NCBI GenBank assembly: GCA_023150615.1
Contig: JAKLKO010000004.1
Location: forward strand, 163,960 to 227,959
Reading direction: 5' to 3'
Source of the DNA: Phycisphaerae bacterium
Lineage (GTDB): Bacteria; Planctomycetota; Phycisphaerae; UBA1845; UTPLA1
DNA length: 64,000 nucleotides
Shown here piece after piece: positions 35,826 to 45,240 of this stretch. The position numbers and the translations under genes were made by a program. Each line of letters opens with the position of its first letter. Within the stretch, counting starts at the first letter, position 1. The notes beneath the pieces are model-generated. The model was not told the origin of the DNA. It saw nothing but the letters and a program-made list of their open reading frames with translations, and ran no database searches.

Positions 35826-36548
35826 TCATGGCCCGAGCGTGCCGCGCAGCTTCTCGTGAACTTCGGGTGAATTGCGGATCACGAGACGTCCCTGAAAGTA
35901 CGAGATCGTCCCCCGCCCGCCGTTGACGGCCCATGAGTCCGGCTCGATCGTCTGCGTAATTGCCGCCACGAGCTGTCGAATGCGGTCGTTCGCGCCCGCC
36001 AGCGGGTCGGATTCCGACTTGCCGCCCGATTGCCGGACGAGCGGCCCCGGCTGAGGACGGCGGCTGCCTCGCCCGATGTCGTCCGTGTTCAGGTCGTCGC
36101 CGCGGAAGTTCGGCACGACGACAAGCAAGTCCTGCACGTCGTAGATTCGTGTCACCATCTGCCGGCCCAGGTCGCGCTTCGTCGACAGCGTGATGAAGTT
36201 CTCCGATGCCTGGTAGCCGAGCGGCTCATCCTCGGGAGCGATCGAATTCAGCGCCGCGGTCACGACGCGGCTGAGCTTGACGTTGCGCAGATCGAGCGTG
36301 ATCGGCGTGTCCTGCGTGATGCCGTGACGCTTCAGCTCCGCCCAGCGGACAATCACGTTCATCTTCGTCTGTCGCTCCAGCCACTCGGCGAAGTCCTCCA
36401 GCGGCATCGCATCGAACCGCGCATCCTTCACGACGGCGCGCAGCGCCGCCGCCGCCTCGTTCTTCGGCCGCGACGTCGGCGACGGCGGATCCCGCTTCAG
36501 ACCGCCGGCCGCCAGAACGAGACTCAGCAGGATCATCATCGGCCACAT
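35826..36548 (-). CDS. Exported protein with secretin/TonB N-terminal-like domain
   Basis: The protein has 240 residues from ATG 36548, with GGAGGA seven bases upstream. A signal peptide (MMILLSLVLAAGG) is followed by a linker. Residues about 40-105 (FDAMPLEDFAEWLERQTKM, then TPITLDLRNVKLSRVVTAAL) match the short secretin/TonB N-terminal domain pattern. The rest contains YDVQDLLVVVPNF and a WAVNGGRGTISYFQGRLVI segment, as in N-domains of GspD-like proteins found in Planctomycetota, but there is no secretin channel domain. It probably binds a partner in the cell envelope. It is followed downstream by no further minus-strand gene. Confidence 0.78.
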   Translation of the reverse strand: MWPMMILLSLVLAAGGLKRDPPSPTSRPKNEAAAALRAVVKDARFDAMPLEDFAEWLERQTKMNVIVRWAELKRHGITQDTPITLDLRNVKLSRVVTAALNSIAPEDEPLGYQASENFITLSTKRDLGRQMVTRIYDVQDLLVVVPNFRGDDLNTDDIGRGSRRPQPGPLVRQSGGKSESDPLAGANDRIRQLVAAITQTIEPDSWAVNGGRGTISYFQGRLVIRNSPEVHEKLRGTLGP

Positions 36549-36574
36549 GGCATGTTCCTCCCCGCGCGCCAGCG

Positions 36575-37060
36575 CTACTTCTGCGGCGCAACCTCCCACC
36601 GGCCCGCAGGACTGCGCACCAGCTCGAGCACTTTTCCGCGCCGGCCGGTGATCTCGATCGGCTGCCGGTCGATCTGGAGATTCCACGGGCCGCGGCCCGG
36701 CACTCCCGGCGGCAGTTGCGTCAGGTCCAGCTTCAGCCTGGCGACGTTTTTCGTGCGGATCTCGAGACGATTGCCGCCGGTGTGCCGCGCGTCGATGTCG
36801 GCGTCTTTCGCCGGGTCGGAGGCGGCGAGAAACGTCGCCCACGTCCCCGTCGGTCGCCTGGGCGGATGGCGCTGCGGGTTTTCCGCCGGGGCGCCGGGGC
36901 GATCCTCAGACGGTACGCCCGCGACGGGCTCCGGCGACGTCGATGGTCGCTCGGGCGTCCGCGCCGAGTCGTCGCCGCTCGTCGTCGGCGACTGCGTTCG
37001 TTCGCATCCGGCGAGCAGAAGGAGCAGTACGGAAACGCGCAGGCGTGCGGATGCGTGCAC
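36575..37060 (-). CDS. Lipoprotein of unknown function
   Basis: The protein has 161 residues, with a clear lipobox LLAGC (Cys19). A Pro/Ser/Glu-rich linker spans about residues 20-65. The C-terminal domain ([18 protein letters not shown] through [19 protein letters not shown]) is a small strand-rich unit. The gene ends 26 bp before the start of the secretin-N-like gene, so the two form a short operon and may be partners in the envelope. It is divergent from hslV. Confidence 0.72.
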   Translation of the reverse strand: MHASARLRVSVLLLLLAGCERTQSPTTSGDDSARTPERPSTSPEPVAGVPSEDRPGAPAENPQRHPPRRPTGTWATFLAASDPAKDADIDARHTGGNRLEIRTKNVARLKLDLTQLPPGVPGRGPWNLQIDRQPIEITGRRGKVLELVRSPAGRWEVAPQK

Positions 37061-37128
37061 AAGTCACCTCGTTGACCGGCCCGGCTCGTCACGAGATGAT
37101 ATCGCGCGGCGGTGAAATCGTCGCATCC

Positions 37129-37677
37129 ATGCGGAAGACCATGGACCATCAGATCCACGGAACGACCATTCTCGCCGTAAGACGCGACGGCCGCGTGGCC
37201 CTCGGCGGCGACGGCCAGGTCACGCTCGGCGACGCCGTGCTGAAGCAGGACGCGAAGAAGGTCCGTCGCCTGGCCGGCGGAAAGGTGCTCGCCGGTTTCG
37301 CCGGCTCGGCGGCCGACGCGTTCTCGTTGCTGGAGCGGTTTGAGAACAAGCTCGAGGCGTTCAAGGGGAATGTGAAGCGCGCCGCGATCGAGCTGGCCAA
37401 GGACTGGCGCTCCGATCGCGTCCTGCGGCGTCTCGAATCGCTGCTCGTGGTCGCCGATGGCGAGTGCTCGCTCATCATCGGCGGCGGCGGCGACGTCATC
37501 GAGCCGAGCGATGGCATCGCGGGCGTCGGATCGGGCGGAACGCTCGCCGTCGCCGCGGCCCGCGCGCTGCTGGCCCATTCGAGCCTGCCGGCCGATCGCA
37601 TCGTCGAGGAAGCGCTGCGCATCGCCGGCGCGATCAATATTTACGCCAACGAAAACGTCACCGTCGAAGTGATCTGA
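37129..37677 (+). CDS. hslV: ATP-dependent protease subunit HslV (ClpQ)
   Basis: HslV is the proteasome-like threonine peptidase that works with the HslU ATPase. The 182-residue form starts at ATG 37129; ATG 37141 (MDHQIHGTT) is also possible. The mature enzyme begins at the Thr in H-G-T-T-I-L-A-V-R after removal of a short propeptide. Family features are [45 protein letters not shown]-like [15 protein letters not shown] and GIAGVGSGG. hslU, which usually follows directly, is not adjacent and is not in the window. The convergent SDR gene occupies the position downstream. Confidence 0.94.
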   Translation: MRKTMDHQIHGTTILAVRRDGRVALGGDGQVTLGDAVLKQDAKKVRRLAGGKVLAGFAGSAADAFSLLERFENKLEAFKGNVKRAAIELAKDWRSDRVLRRLESLLVVADGECSLIIGGGGDVIEPSDGIAGVGSGGTLAVAAARALLAHSSLPADRIVEEALRIAGAINIYANENVTVEVI

Positions 37678-37683
37678 CCGCGC

Positions 37684-38475
37684 TCAGAGCAGGCCGCGGC
37701 ACGCGCCGCCGTCGACCGAGATCGTCGCGCCGGTGATGAAGCTCGACCGCTCGCTGCACAAGAACGCCACCATCGCCGCCAGCTCGGCCGGCTCACCCAG
37801 CCGGCGCAGCGGGATCGCCGCGGTCATCTCGGCCAGCACCTGGTCCGGCGACTTACCGCCGGACTTTGACCGCTCCCCGATCAGCTCTTCCAGCCGCGCC
37901 GTGCGATGGACGCCCGGACAGACATTGTTGATCAGAATCCCGTCCGGCGCCAGTTCGGTCGAGAGCGTCTTCGCCAGCCCGACGACCGCCGGCCGGAACG
38001 TGTTCGAGAGCAGCAGGCTCTCGATCGGCTGCTTGGCCGAAATGCTCGTGATGTTCACGATGCGACCCCAGCGCCGTGCCTTCATGTGCTCGACGGCCGC
38101 GCGGATCTGGCGCACCACATTCATGACCACCGCGTCGCAGGCCGCAGCGAAGTCGGCGTCCGTCAATTGCGCGAACGGGCCGGGCCGCGGTCCGCCCGTA
38201 TTCGTCACGAGGATGTCGAGTTGTCCGAAGTGCTCCGCGGCGCCGTCGATCAATCGCCGGCAATCATCGGCCTGCGTGACGTCTGCGGCGATCGCGTGCG
38301 TCGCCACGTCGTAGCGCCGCGCGAGCTTGTCCGCCACGGCGTGGAGCAATTCCGCATTCCGTCCGTTGACGACGACGCGGCAACCCTCCGCCGCGAGCGC
38401 CTCGGCGCACGCCAGCCCCAGCCCCTTGCTCGAGGCCGTCACCACCGCCACCCTGTCGCGAATTCTGAGGTCCGT
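37684..38475 (-). CDS. Short-chain dehydrogenase/reductase with an ACG in place of the start codon
   Basis: This is a Rossmann-fold oxidoreductase of the FabG-like SDR family with nucleotide motif TASSKGLG (about 13-20) and NTGG. The sequence DLRIRDRVAVVTASSKGLG begins exactly where homologues start with M-D-L. Here the codon before GAC is ACG (38475-38473), with GGAGGA six bases upstream. The frame is open farther back, with a TTG at 38535, but that extension lacks a ribosome binding site. From the ACG the protein has 263 residues, the usual size. The catalytic Ser is at about 144, but the YxxxK motif is replaced by LSNTFRPAVVGLAKT, as in a divergent SDR subfamily. Substrate is unknown. Confidence 0.83.
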   Translation of the reverse strand, partial: TDLRIRDRVAVVTASSKGLGLACAEALAAEGCRVVVNGRNAELLHAVADKLARRYDVATHAIAADVTQADDCRRLIDGAAEHFGQLDILVTNTGGPRPGPFAQLTDADFAAACDAVVMNVVRQIRAAVEHMKARRWGRIVNITSISAKQPIESLLLSNTFRPAVVGLAKTLSTELAPDGILINNVCPGVHRTARLEELIGERSKSGGKSPDQVLAEMTAAIPLRRLGEPAELAAMVAFLCSERSSFITGATISVDGGACRGLL

Positions 38476-38666
38476 GGTCGATCCTCCGGCCGCCGCCTCC
38501 GCGACCAGTATGCGGGCGGGGCCGGCGATTCGCAATTGCGGAAACCCACGGGAGATGCGTGCGTCGGCGGCGTGCGGAGGCGGCCCCGCTTGCGTTTTCA
38601 GCCCGGATCGGCAGAATGGACGCTGCGACGCGGTGCACGTTTCTTTCCCAGTCCGAGGACTCATCG

Positions 38667-39338
38667 ATGATTCGATTGGAGAGGCCGCTTGCGGCGGTCG
38701 TGCTATGGACGACGATCGGGTTCCTTGCCGCGCGAGGCTACGCGCAACCGACGACGACGGCCCCGGCCGCCGTGCCGCCGCCCGGCTCGCTCGGGACGGT
38801 GGCCGTGCTCGACGTGGTGCGGATCTTTGAGGAGTGCGATCAGATCAAGGACCTCAACGCGCTGCTGAAGGAGGCGCAGGAGTCCTACGCGAAAGAGGCC
38901 GAGAATCGCAAGAAGGTGCTGGCGCAGAAGGAGGTGGAGTTGGCGGCGTTCTCGCCCGACAGTCCGGACTATCTGCCGCGCCGGCGCGAGTTTACGCGGC
39001 TGAACATCGAGGCAAACGTCTGGGCGCAGACGACGACGCAGGAGCTGCGCCGCGAGCATTTCAACTGGACGCGCATTGTGTACGAGGAGTGTCTCCGGGC
39101 GGTCGAGGAGGTGGCGAAGGAGCGCGGCTATTCGCTCGTGCTCCAGAAGAAGGAGTTTGCGCCCGAGGCGTCCCCCGACAGCAACGTCGACAATCTGCGT
39201 CAGATGATCCATGACCGCGGCGTCGTCTACGCCGACCCGGCGCTCGACATCACCGACGCCGTGATCCGCAAGATGAACGCCCGCTACCGCGAACGCGGCG
39301 GCCGCGCGAAGCTGAACTTCGGTTTGAAGGGACCCTGA
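38667..39338 (+). CDS. OmpH/Skp-family periplasmic chaperone
   Basis: Skp-like trimers hold unfolded outer-membrane proteins in the periplasm. The protein has 223 residues from ATG 38667, with GAGGA seven bases upstream. A signal peptide ([19 protein letters not shown]) is followed by the characteristic [18 protein letters not shown] strand-helix start. Long charged helices ([41 protein letters not shown]) form the tentacles, and [10 protein letters not shown] closes the body. It opens the lipid A operon, a conserved neighbourhood (ompH-lpxD) across diderm bacteria. Confidence 0.88.
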   Translation: MIRLERPLAAVVLWTTIGFLAARGYAQPTTTAPAAVPPPGSLGTVAVLDVVRIFEECDQIKDLNALLKEAQESYAKEAENRKKVLAQKEVELAAFSPDSPDYLPRRREFTRLNIEANVWAQTTTQELRREHFNWTRIVYEECLRAVEEVAKERGYSLVLQKKEFAPEASPDSNVDNLRQMIHDRGVVYADPALDITDAVIRKMNARYRERGGRAKLNFGLKGP

Positions 39339-39424
39339 CGATCGCTTCGCGCCATCGGGCGCGATCGCGCGGCGGACGCGGTCGCACGCCCGGTGCAATC
39401 GGAGCGGCCAACGACGGAACGATC

Positions 39425-40489
39425 ATGACAACGCCCTCACGTCCGGCGCTGACGCTCGCGGAAGTCGCCGCGCTGGTCCGCGGACAACTCCGCGGCGACG
39501 GCGGCGTCGTCATTGCCGGCGTCAACACGATCCGCGACGCGGGCGACCGCGAGCTTACCTGGACCGTTGGCGAACCTCATACGCGAAAGCTCGCCACCAG
39601 TCGCGCCGCGGCCGTCATCGGACCGACCGACCTGCCCGCGACGCCGATGCCGGCCGTCCTCGTCTCGGACGTCGAAGCCGCGATCGCGACCGTGCTGGAG
39701 CGATTCCTGCCGGATCGCTGGGCGCCGTCGCTCGGCGTGCATGCCACGGCGCTGGTCGATTCGACCGCGCAGCTCGGAGGCGGCGTTGCAATCGGTCCGT
39801 ATGTCGTCATCGGCCCGCGATCGGTGATCGGCGCGGGGACGGTGATCCACGCCGGCGCGTTCATCGGCGCGGATTGCGAGATCGGCGAGCAATCGACGCT
39901 CTGGCCGAACGTCTTCATCGCGGATCGTTGCCGGCTCGGTCGGCGGAACATCGTCTGGTCGAATGCCGTGATCGGCCGCGACGGATTCGGCTTCATCGCT
40001 CGCGAAGGCCGGCACCGGCGAATCCCGCAGATTGGCACGGTTGTGCTGGAGGATGATGTCGAAGTCGGGGCGTGCAGTTGCATCGACCGGGCCAAGTGCG
40101 GCGAGACGCGAATCGGGGCCGGATCGAAGATTGATAACCTCGTCCAGATCGCCCATAATGTCCGCACCGGGCGCGGCTGCATCCTTGTCGGCCAAGCCGG
40201 TGTGGCCGGCAGCGTGCACCTCGGCCATGGCGTCGTCCTCGGCGGACAGGTCGGCGTAACGGACGGCGTTGAGATTGGGGATGGTACGATGCTGACCGCC
40301 CAGTCCGGCGTCACGCGGAGTCTGTCCTCCCATCTCGTGGCCGAAGGAAAACCGGCCCAGGAGCGGCACCGGGCGTTGCGCGAGCAGGCCGCCGCGCGCC
40401 GCCTGCCCGAACTGCTCGATGAGATCCGCGAATTGTCCAAGCGGGTGCGAAGGCTTGAGATCGCAACAGACCATTCAGCGTCCGACTGA
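39425..40489 (+). CDS. lpxD: UDP-3-O-acylglucosamine N-acyltransferase LpxD
   Basis: LpxD transfers a hydroxyacyl chain from ACP to the amine of the UDP-glucosamine precursor, the third step of lipid A synthesis. The 354-residue protein has the N-terminal uridine-binding domain (about 1-105), then hexapeptide repeats of a left-handed beta-helix. Signature segments are [41 protein letters not shown], and NLVQIAHNV, which contains the catalytic histidine. A C-terminal helix ([19 protein letters not shown]) ends the chain. The tail overlaps the likely lpxC start by 35 bases. Confidence 0.97.
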   Translation: MTTPSRPALTLAEVAALVRGQLRGDGGVVIAGVNTIRDAGDRELTWTVGEPHTRKLATSRAAAVIGPTDLPATPMPAVLVSDVEAAIATVLERFLPDRWAPSLGVHATALVDSTAQLGGGVAIGPYVVIGPRSVIGAGTVIHAGAFIGADCEIGEQSTLWPNVFIADRCRLGRRNIVWSNAVIGRDGFGFIAREGRHRRIPQIGTVVLEDDVEVGACSCIDRAKCGETRIGAGSKIDNLVQIAHNVRTGRGCILVGQAGVAGSVHLGHGVVLGGQVGVTDGVEIGDGTMLTAQSGVTRSLSSHLVAEGKPAQERHRALREQAAARRLPELLDEIRELSKRVRRLEIATDHSASD

Positions 40490-41765
40490 GGTCCGGGGCC
40501 TGGGGCTCTTCACCGGGGAGGAGGTGTCGATCCGGTTCAAGCCCGCCTCCGCCGGGTCGGGTGTGCAGTTCGTCCGCGTCGACACGCCCGCGCCGGTTCG
40601 CATCCCCGCGCAGGTCCAGCACGTCGGCAAACGCGCCCGCCGCACCAGCCTTCAGAACGGCACGGCCGCCGTCGAGACGATCGAGCACTGCATGGCGGCG
40701 CTGCACGGCCTGGGCGTTGACAACGTCGAGATTGAGATTCACGGCGGCGAGCTGCCCGGCGGCGACGGCAGCAGCCTGCCGTTCGTGCACGCCCTGCGCG
40801 ACGCCGGCCTCGTCTCGCAGGACCGCGCCTTCGAGCCGCTCATCATTCAGGACACCATCCGCGTGCAGGACGGCGACGCCGAGCTGATCGCGTCGCCCGG
40901 CAGTCCCGACGAACTCAACATCATCTACGACCTCGACTACGGTCCGGACGGCCTGCTCCCGCGGCAGATCTACGCCGTGCGCGTCACGGACACGTCCTTC
41001 TGCGACGAGATCGCGCCCGCGCGGACGTTTCTCTTCGAGCAGGAGGCCGAGCAGTTCCGCGCGCTCGGCCTCGGAAAGCACCTCACCTACAAGGACGTGC
41101 TGGTCATCGGTCCCAACGGCGCGATCGAAAACGAATTCCGCTTTGCCAACGAGTGCGTCCGCCACAAAATCCTCGATCTCATCGGCGACCTGTACCTCGC
41201 CGGCCGCGCCGTCCGCGGGAAGATTTACGCCTACCGCAGCGGCCACGCGCTGAATCACGAGCTCGTCCGACGCCTGCTCGAAGAACTTGAGTCGCGAGAA
41301 CTGTCCGCCCGGCTCAGCGGGCCGCCGGCGCTCGACATCCGCCGCCTCCAGCAGATCCTGCCGCATCGCCCGCCGTTTCTGATGATTGACCGCGTTCTCA
41401 GCATCGAGGGCGACCAGCGCGCCATCGGCATCAAGAACGTCTCGATCAACGAGAGTTTCTTTCAGGGGCATTATCCCGGCCAGCCGATCATGCCCGGCGT
41501 GCTGATCATCGAGGCCATGGCCCAGCTCGGCGGCATCCTGCTGGCGCAGAAGCTCGAACACACCGGCAAGGTCGCCGTCCTGCTGTCGATGGACCACGTG
41601 AAGTTCCGCCGGCCCGTCGTGCCCGGCGACCAGCTCGTGCTCGAGGCGCGGACCCTGCGTGTCAAGTCCCGGACCGGCCACGTCGCGTGCTCGGCCCGAG
41701 TCAATCAGGAACTGGCGGCCGAGGCCGAGATCAAGTTCATGATGGTGGACGCGGAGCCTTTGTGA
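40455..41765 (+). CDS. lpxC/fabZ: LpxC-FabZ fusion: UDP-3-O-acyl-GlcNAc deacetylase and 3-hydroxyacyl-ACP dehydratase
   Basis: LpxC removes acetyl from UDP-3-O-acyl-GlcNAc, the committed step of lipid A synthesis. FabZ dehydrates 3-hydroxyacyl-ACP in fatty acid synthesis. The TTG at 40455 ([18 protein letters not shown]) fits the family N-terminus and gives 436 residues. An ATG 12 codons earlier has no ribosome binding site. LpxC occupies about 1-290: [18 protein letters not shown] (zinc His), [16 protein letters not shown] (zinc His and Asp), [10 protein letters not shown]. FabZ occupies about 295-436: [35 protein letters not shown] with the catalytic His and Glu. Such fusions are known in Bacteroidetes and related phyla. 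The overlap with lpxD suggests translational coupling. Confidence 0.97.
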   Translation: MRSQQTIQRPTEVRGLGLFTGEEVSIRFKPASAGSGVQFVRVDTPAPVRIPAQVQHVGKRARRTSLQNGTAAVETIEHCMAALHGLGVDNVEIEIHGGELPGGDGSSLPFVHALRDAGLVSQDRAFEPLIIQDTIRVQDGDAELIASPGSPDELNIIYDLDYGPDGLLPRQIYAVRVTDTSFCDEIAPARTFLFEQEAEQFRALGLGKHLTYKDVLVIGPNGAIENEFRFANECVRHKILDLIGDLYLAGRAVRGKIYAYRSGHALNHELVRRLLEELESRELSARLSGPPALDIRRLQQILPHRPPFLMIDRVLSIEGDQRAIGIKNVSINESFFQGHYPGQPIMPGVLIIEAMAQLGGILLAQKLEHTGKVAVLLSMDHVKFRRPVVPGDQLVLEARTLRVKSRTGHVACSARVNQELAAEAEIKFMMVDAEPL

Positions 41766-41785
41766 GGTCGGGGAAGAGGAATCGC

Positions 41786-42712
41786 ATGCGCAACATCCAT
41801 CCCAGCGCAACGATCGAATCCGGCGCACGGCTGCCGGACGACGTCGTGGTCGGCCCCGGGTGCTTCGTCAGCGCGGGCGTGACGCTCGGCGACGGCTGCC
41901 GCCTGATGCAGAACGTCGTCATCCTCGGTCGGACCACGATCGGCGCGAACAACGTCTTCTATCCCAACTGCGTCATCGGCGCGAACCCGCAGGACCTCAA
42001 GCACGGCGGCGAGGAGACGCAGCTCGTCATCGGCGACCGAAACGTCTTCCGCGAGCACGTCACCGTCCACACCGGTACCGTCCTCGGCGGCGGCATCACG
42101 CGCATCGGCAGCAGCAATCAACTTCAGATCGGCTCCCACATTGCCCACGACGTCACGCTCGGCGACCACTGCGTCCTGTCCAACCAGGTGCAGATCGCCG
42201 GCCACGTCGTCATCGAGGACCACGTCACGATCAGCGGCATGGTCGGCGTCCACCAGTTCGTCACCTTCGGCAAGTACTGCTTCGTCGCCGGCATGGCCCG
42301 CTGCGAGAAGGACGTGCCGCCGTTTCTCATCTACGGCTACGACGGCTCGCTCGGCGGCGTCAACGTCCGCGGCCTGATGCGCTGGGGCTTCACCGAGGAG
42401 GAGTGCGAGCGGCTCAAGCGGCTCTATCGCCTGCTCTTCCCGCGACGCGGGCGGGAAGGCGAAAACGGCGGCATGCGCAACTGGTACGGAATGCTCTTCT
42501 CCCGACGCGCGCGGCGCAGCGCGATGAGCCTGTCGCGCCGCATCCACGAGGCCGAATCGAACGGCGCCCTCGATGAGAATTGCCGTTACCTCATCGAGTT
42601 CATGAAACGCTCGCTTGAGGAGAACGTCTACGGCCGGCACCTCGAGACCAAGCGCCGCGACTCCGGCATCGCGCCGCCCAAGTTCTTCACGCGGCAGGAG
42701 TCCGTGACGTGA
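41786..42712 (+). CDS. lpxA: UDP-N-acetylglucosamine O-acyltransferase LpxA
   Basis: LpxA starts lipid A synthesis by acylating UDP-GlcNAc or an amino-sugar analogue. The protein has 308 residues from ATG 41786, with GAAGAGGA five bases upstream. The left-handed helix repeats fill about 1-190. Catalytic region: GSHIAHDVTLGDHC (His118, His121). Other family motifs are NPQDLKHGGEETQLVIGDRN, VTVHTGT and GMVGVHQF. The C-terminal helical part (about 215-308) is longer than in the E. coli enzyme. Its stop overlaps the GTG of the next gene (GTGA). Confidence 0.97.
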   Translation: MRNIHPSATIESGARLPDDVVVGPGCFVSAGVTLGDGCRLMQNVVILGRTTIGANNVFYPNCVIGANPQDLKHGGEETQLVIGDRNVFREHVTVHTGTVLGGGITRIGSSNQLQIGSHIAHDVTLGDHCVLSNQVQIAGHVVIEDHVTISGMVGVHQFVTFGKYCFVAGMARCEKDVPPFLIYGYDGSLGGVNVRGLMRWGFTEEECERLKRLYRLLFPRRGREGENGGMRNWYGMLFSRRARRSAMSLSRRIHEAESNGALDENCRYLIEFMKRSLEENVYGRHLETKRRDSGIAPPKFFTRQESVT

Positions 42713-43728
42713 CCCGCCCGACCCGCGTCGCGGTGATCGGCGCCGGGCACATGGGCCGCCACCACGCCCGCATCTACCATGAGCTTCCGCAGGCCGAACT
42801 CGTCGCCGTCGTCGACGCGTCCGCCGCCGCGGCCGAGGCGGTCGCCGCGCCCTTTGGCGCGCGGGCGCTGACGCGCATCGACGAGCTGCCCGACGGCGTC
42901 GAGGCCGTCTCGGTCGCCGTGCCGACGGTCGCGCATGTTGCCGTCGCCGAGCCGCTGCTCCGCCGCCGCATCGCCGTGCTCGTCGAAAAACCGCTCGCCG
43001 CCAGCGTCGGGGAGGCGGAACAGCTCGTCCGCACGGCCCGCGAGTGCGGCGCCGTCCTTTCCGTCGGACACACCGAGCGCTTCAACCCCGTCGTCCGCGC
43101 GTTGCAGCGGCTCAACGTCCGGCCGCGTTTCATCGAGACGAGTCGCATCAGCCCCTTCAGTTTCCGCTCCGCCGACATCGGCGTCGTGGCCGACATGATG
43201 ATCCACGACATCGACATCGTGCTGCACCTGATGCGCTCGCCGTGGACGCACATCGAGGCCGTCGGCGTCAACGTGCTCGTGCCGCAGGAGGATGTCGCCA
43301 ACGCCTGGGTGCAGTTCGAAAGCGGCGCGGTCGCCAACCTGACGGCATCGCGCCTCGCGCTCAAGACCGAGCGGAAGATCCGCGTCTTCTCCGAGCAGGC
43401 CTACCTGTCGCTCGACTATCAGAAGAAGACGGGCATCGCGATCACCAAGAGCGCGAACGTCGACATCCTGGAGATGTCGCGGCAGGGGCGCTTCTCCGAC
43501 CTGTCCGAGATGAAGGGCCTCGACTTCGGCAAGCTGGTGAAGGTCGAGCCGCTCGTGGTCGACGACGTCGAACCGCTGCGGGCCGAGCTGGAGGCGTTCC
43601 TGAAGAGCGTCGTCACCGGCGGGCCGCCCGCCGTCACGGGCGAGGAGGGTCTTTCGGCGATCCGCCTGGCGCACGAAATCGTCGCGGCCATCCGGCGCCA
43701 CGCGTGGGAATCCCCCGCCGCACGCTGA
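42709..43728 (+). CDS. Gfo/Idh/MocA-family oxidoreductase, GnnA-like by context
   Basis: The 339-residue protein has an N-terminal NAD(P)-binding Rossmann fold (VAVIGAGHMGRHHARIY) and the family VEKPLA motif. A conserved GHTERFNPVV segment and MIHDIDIVLHL lie in the substrate domain. It starts at GTG, overlapping the lpxA stop by four bases, so it is coupled to lpxA. In some bacteria a Gfo/Idh/MocA enzyme (GnnA) beside lpxA oxidises UDP-GlcNAc so that an aminotransferase (GnnB) can make the 3-amino sugar for amide-linked lipid A. No GnnB-like gene is present here, so the role is likely but not certain. Confidence 0.88.
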   Translation: MTRPTRVAVIGAGHMGRHHARIYHELPQAELVAVVDASAAAAEAVAAPFGARALTRIDELPDGVEAVSVAVPTVAHVAVAEPLLRRRIAVLVEKPLAASVGEAEQLVRTARECGAVLSVGHTERFNPVVRALQRLNVRPRFIETSRISPFSFRSADIGVVADMMIHDIDIVLHLMRSPWTHIEAVGVNVLVPQEDVANAWVQFESGAVANLTASRLALKTERKIRVFSEQAYLSLDYQKKTGIAITKSANVDILEMSRQGRFSDLSEMKGLDFGKLVKVEPLVVDDVEPLRAELEAFLKSVVTGGPPAVTGEEGLSAIRLAHEIVAAIRRHAWESPAAR

Positions 43729-43752
43729 TCCACTCGGTGAATCGCCGTCCGA

Positions 43753-45240
43753 TCAGAACGGCACGCCCCGATCGGGCTCCGCCGGCATGAACGACGCGGC
43801 CGCCGCATCGGCCTCGTATCCGCCGGCCATGGCCGGGTGCAGGTTGCCGAACCGCGTCAGGCGGCGATCGAAGAACACCTCGATGGTGTCGGTGGGGCCG
43901 TTGCGCTGCTTGGCGATGATCAGTTCGGCCTTGCCTTGCACGTCAGGGTCATCGGGTTTGTAGTAGTCCTCGCGGTGCAGGAGCATGACGACGTCGGCGT
44001 CCTGCTCGATCGCGCCGCTCTCGCGCAGGTCGCTCATCCGCGGGCGATTGCCCTCGCGCTTCTCCGGGTCGCGGTTGAGCTGCGCCAGTGCGACGACGGG
44101 GATGTTCAGCTCGCGCGCCAGGGCCTTGAGGCCGCGGCTGATGAACGAGATTTCCTGCTGCCGGTTGCCGTCCTTGGAGATGCGCGGCTCCTGCATGAGC
44201 TGAAGGTAGTCGACGAAGACGCAGCGGACGCCGTGGAGCTGGAGCAGTCGCCGCGCCTTGGCCCGCAGCTCCATGACCGACATGCCCGGTGTGTCATCGA
44301 CGTAGATGGGCTTGTCGCACAAGTCGCCGCAGACGAGGGCGAGGTGCTGCATCTCCTCCGACGAGATCAGTCCGCGGCGCATGCGATGCGCATCGACGCG
44401 CCCGCGGCTGCTGAGCAATCGCTGCGCGATCATCTGCTTGCTCATCTCCATCGAGAAGAACGCCACGGGGATGTTCTCCTCCGCGCCGATGTGCTCGACA
44501 AAGGCCAGCCCCAGTGCCGTTTTCCCCATGCTGGGCCGGGCGGCGATGATGATCAGCTCGCCGGGCTGCAGCCCGCTGGTCAGCTCATCGAGCTGCGTAA
44601 AGCCGGTGGGCAGGCCGCTGATGACGTGCCCTTCGCGCGACTCGATCTGGCGGAAGGTCTCCTCGAGGAACTCGCGCAGGTGCAGCACGCGCTGCCGCAC
44701 GCGCTGCTCGGTCACCTCGAACAGACGGTGCTCTACGTCGTCGAGAAACAGCTCCGTCGGCGACTGCTGACCATAGGCCTCTTCGATGATGTGCGAGGCG
44801 CAGCGAATGACGTCGCGCCGCAGCGACTTGTCGCGAACGATCCGCGCGTAGTGCTCGGCGTTCACCGCCGACGGGACCGACTCGACCAGCCGCACGAGGT
44901 ACTCAACGCCGCCGATCTGCTCGAGCCGGCCGAGCCGCGCCAGCTCGTCGCGCATGACGATCGCGTCGATCGGCTTGCCCTGGTCGAATAGGTCCACCAG
45001 CGCCCGGTAGATCACCCGGTGATCGGGATGGTAGAGCCGCTCGGACTCCTCCCGCGAGATGATCTGGAGCACCGGCCCGATGACCTCCGCATCCAGAAGC
45101 ATCGAGCCGAGCAGGCTCATCTCGGCGTCGAGGTCCTGCGGCGGCTGCCGCAGGCGATCCGGTCCGGCCGTCGACTCAGGCGTCGGGCTCCGTCGGTTCG
45201 GAGTCCGATTCGGTCCGTCGCTCGTCGTCCAATCCGACAT
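43753..45240 (-). CDS. dnaB: Replicative DNA helicase DnaB
   Basis: DnaB is the hexameric helicase of the replication fork. The protein has 495 residues from ATG 45240 (GGAGGG six bases upstream). The start lies inside the last 65 bases of rplI in a different frame. The N-terminal helical domain begins at RLRQPPQDLDAEMSLLGSML, and the RecA-like domain has Walker A ARPSMGKTAL, Walker B-like FVDYLQLM, and SDLRESGAIEQDADVVMLLHR. A linker helix and C-terminal tail complete the family pattern. It is the last gene of the rpsF-ssb-rpsR-rplI-dnaB run. Confidence 0.97.
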   Translation of the reverse strand: MSDWTTSDGPNRTPNRRSPTPESTAGPDRLRQPPQDLDAEMSLLGSMLLDAEVIGPVLQIISREESERLYHPDHRVIYRALVDLFDQGKPIDAIVMRDELARLGRLEQIGGVEYLVRLVESVPSAVNAEHYARIVRDKSLRRDVIRCASHIIEEAYGQQSPTELFLDDVEHRLFEVTEQRVRQRVLHLREFLEETFRQIESREGHVISGLPTGFTQLDELTSGLQPGELIIIAARPSMGKTALGLAFVEHIGAEENIPVAFFSMEMSKQMIAQRLLSSRGRVDAHRMRRGLISSEEMQHLALVCGDLCDKPIYVDDTPGMSVMELRAKARRLLQLHGVRCVFVDYLQLMQEPRISKDGNRQQEISFISRGLKALARELNIPVVALAQLNRDPEKREGNRPRMSDLRESGAIEQDADVVMLLHREDYYKPDDPDVQGKAELIIAKQRNGPTDTIEVFFDRRLTRFGNLHPAMAGGYEADAAAASFMPAEPDRGVPF

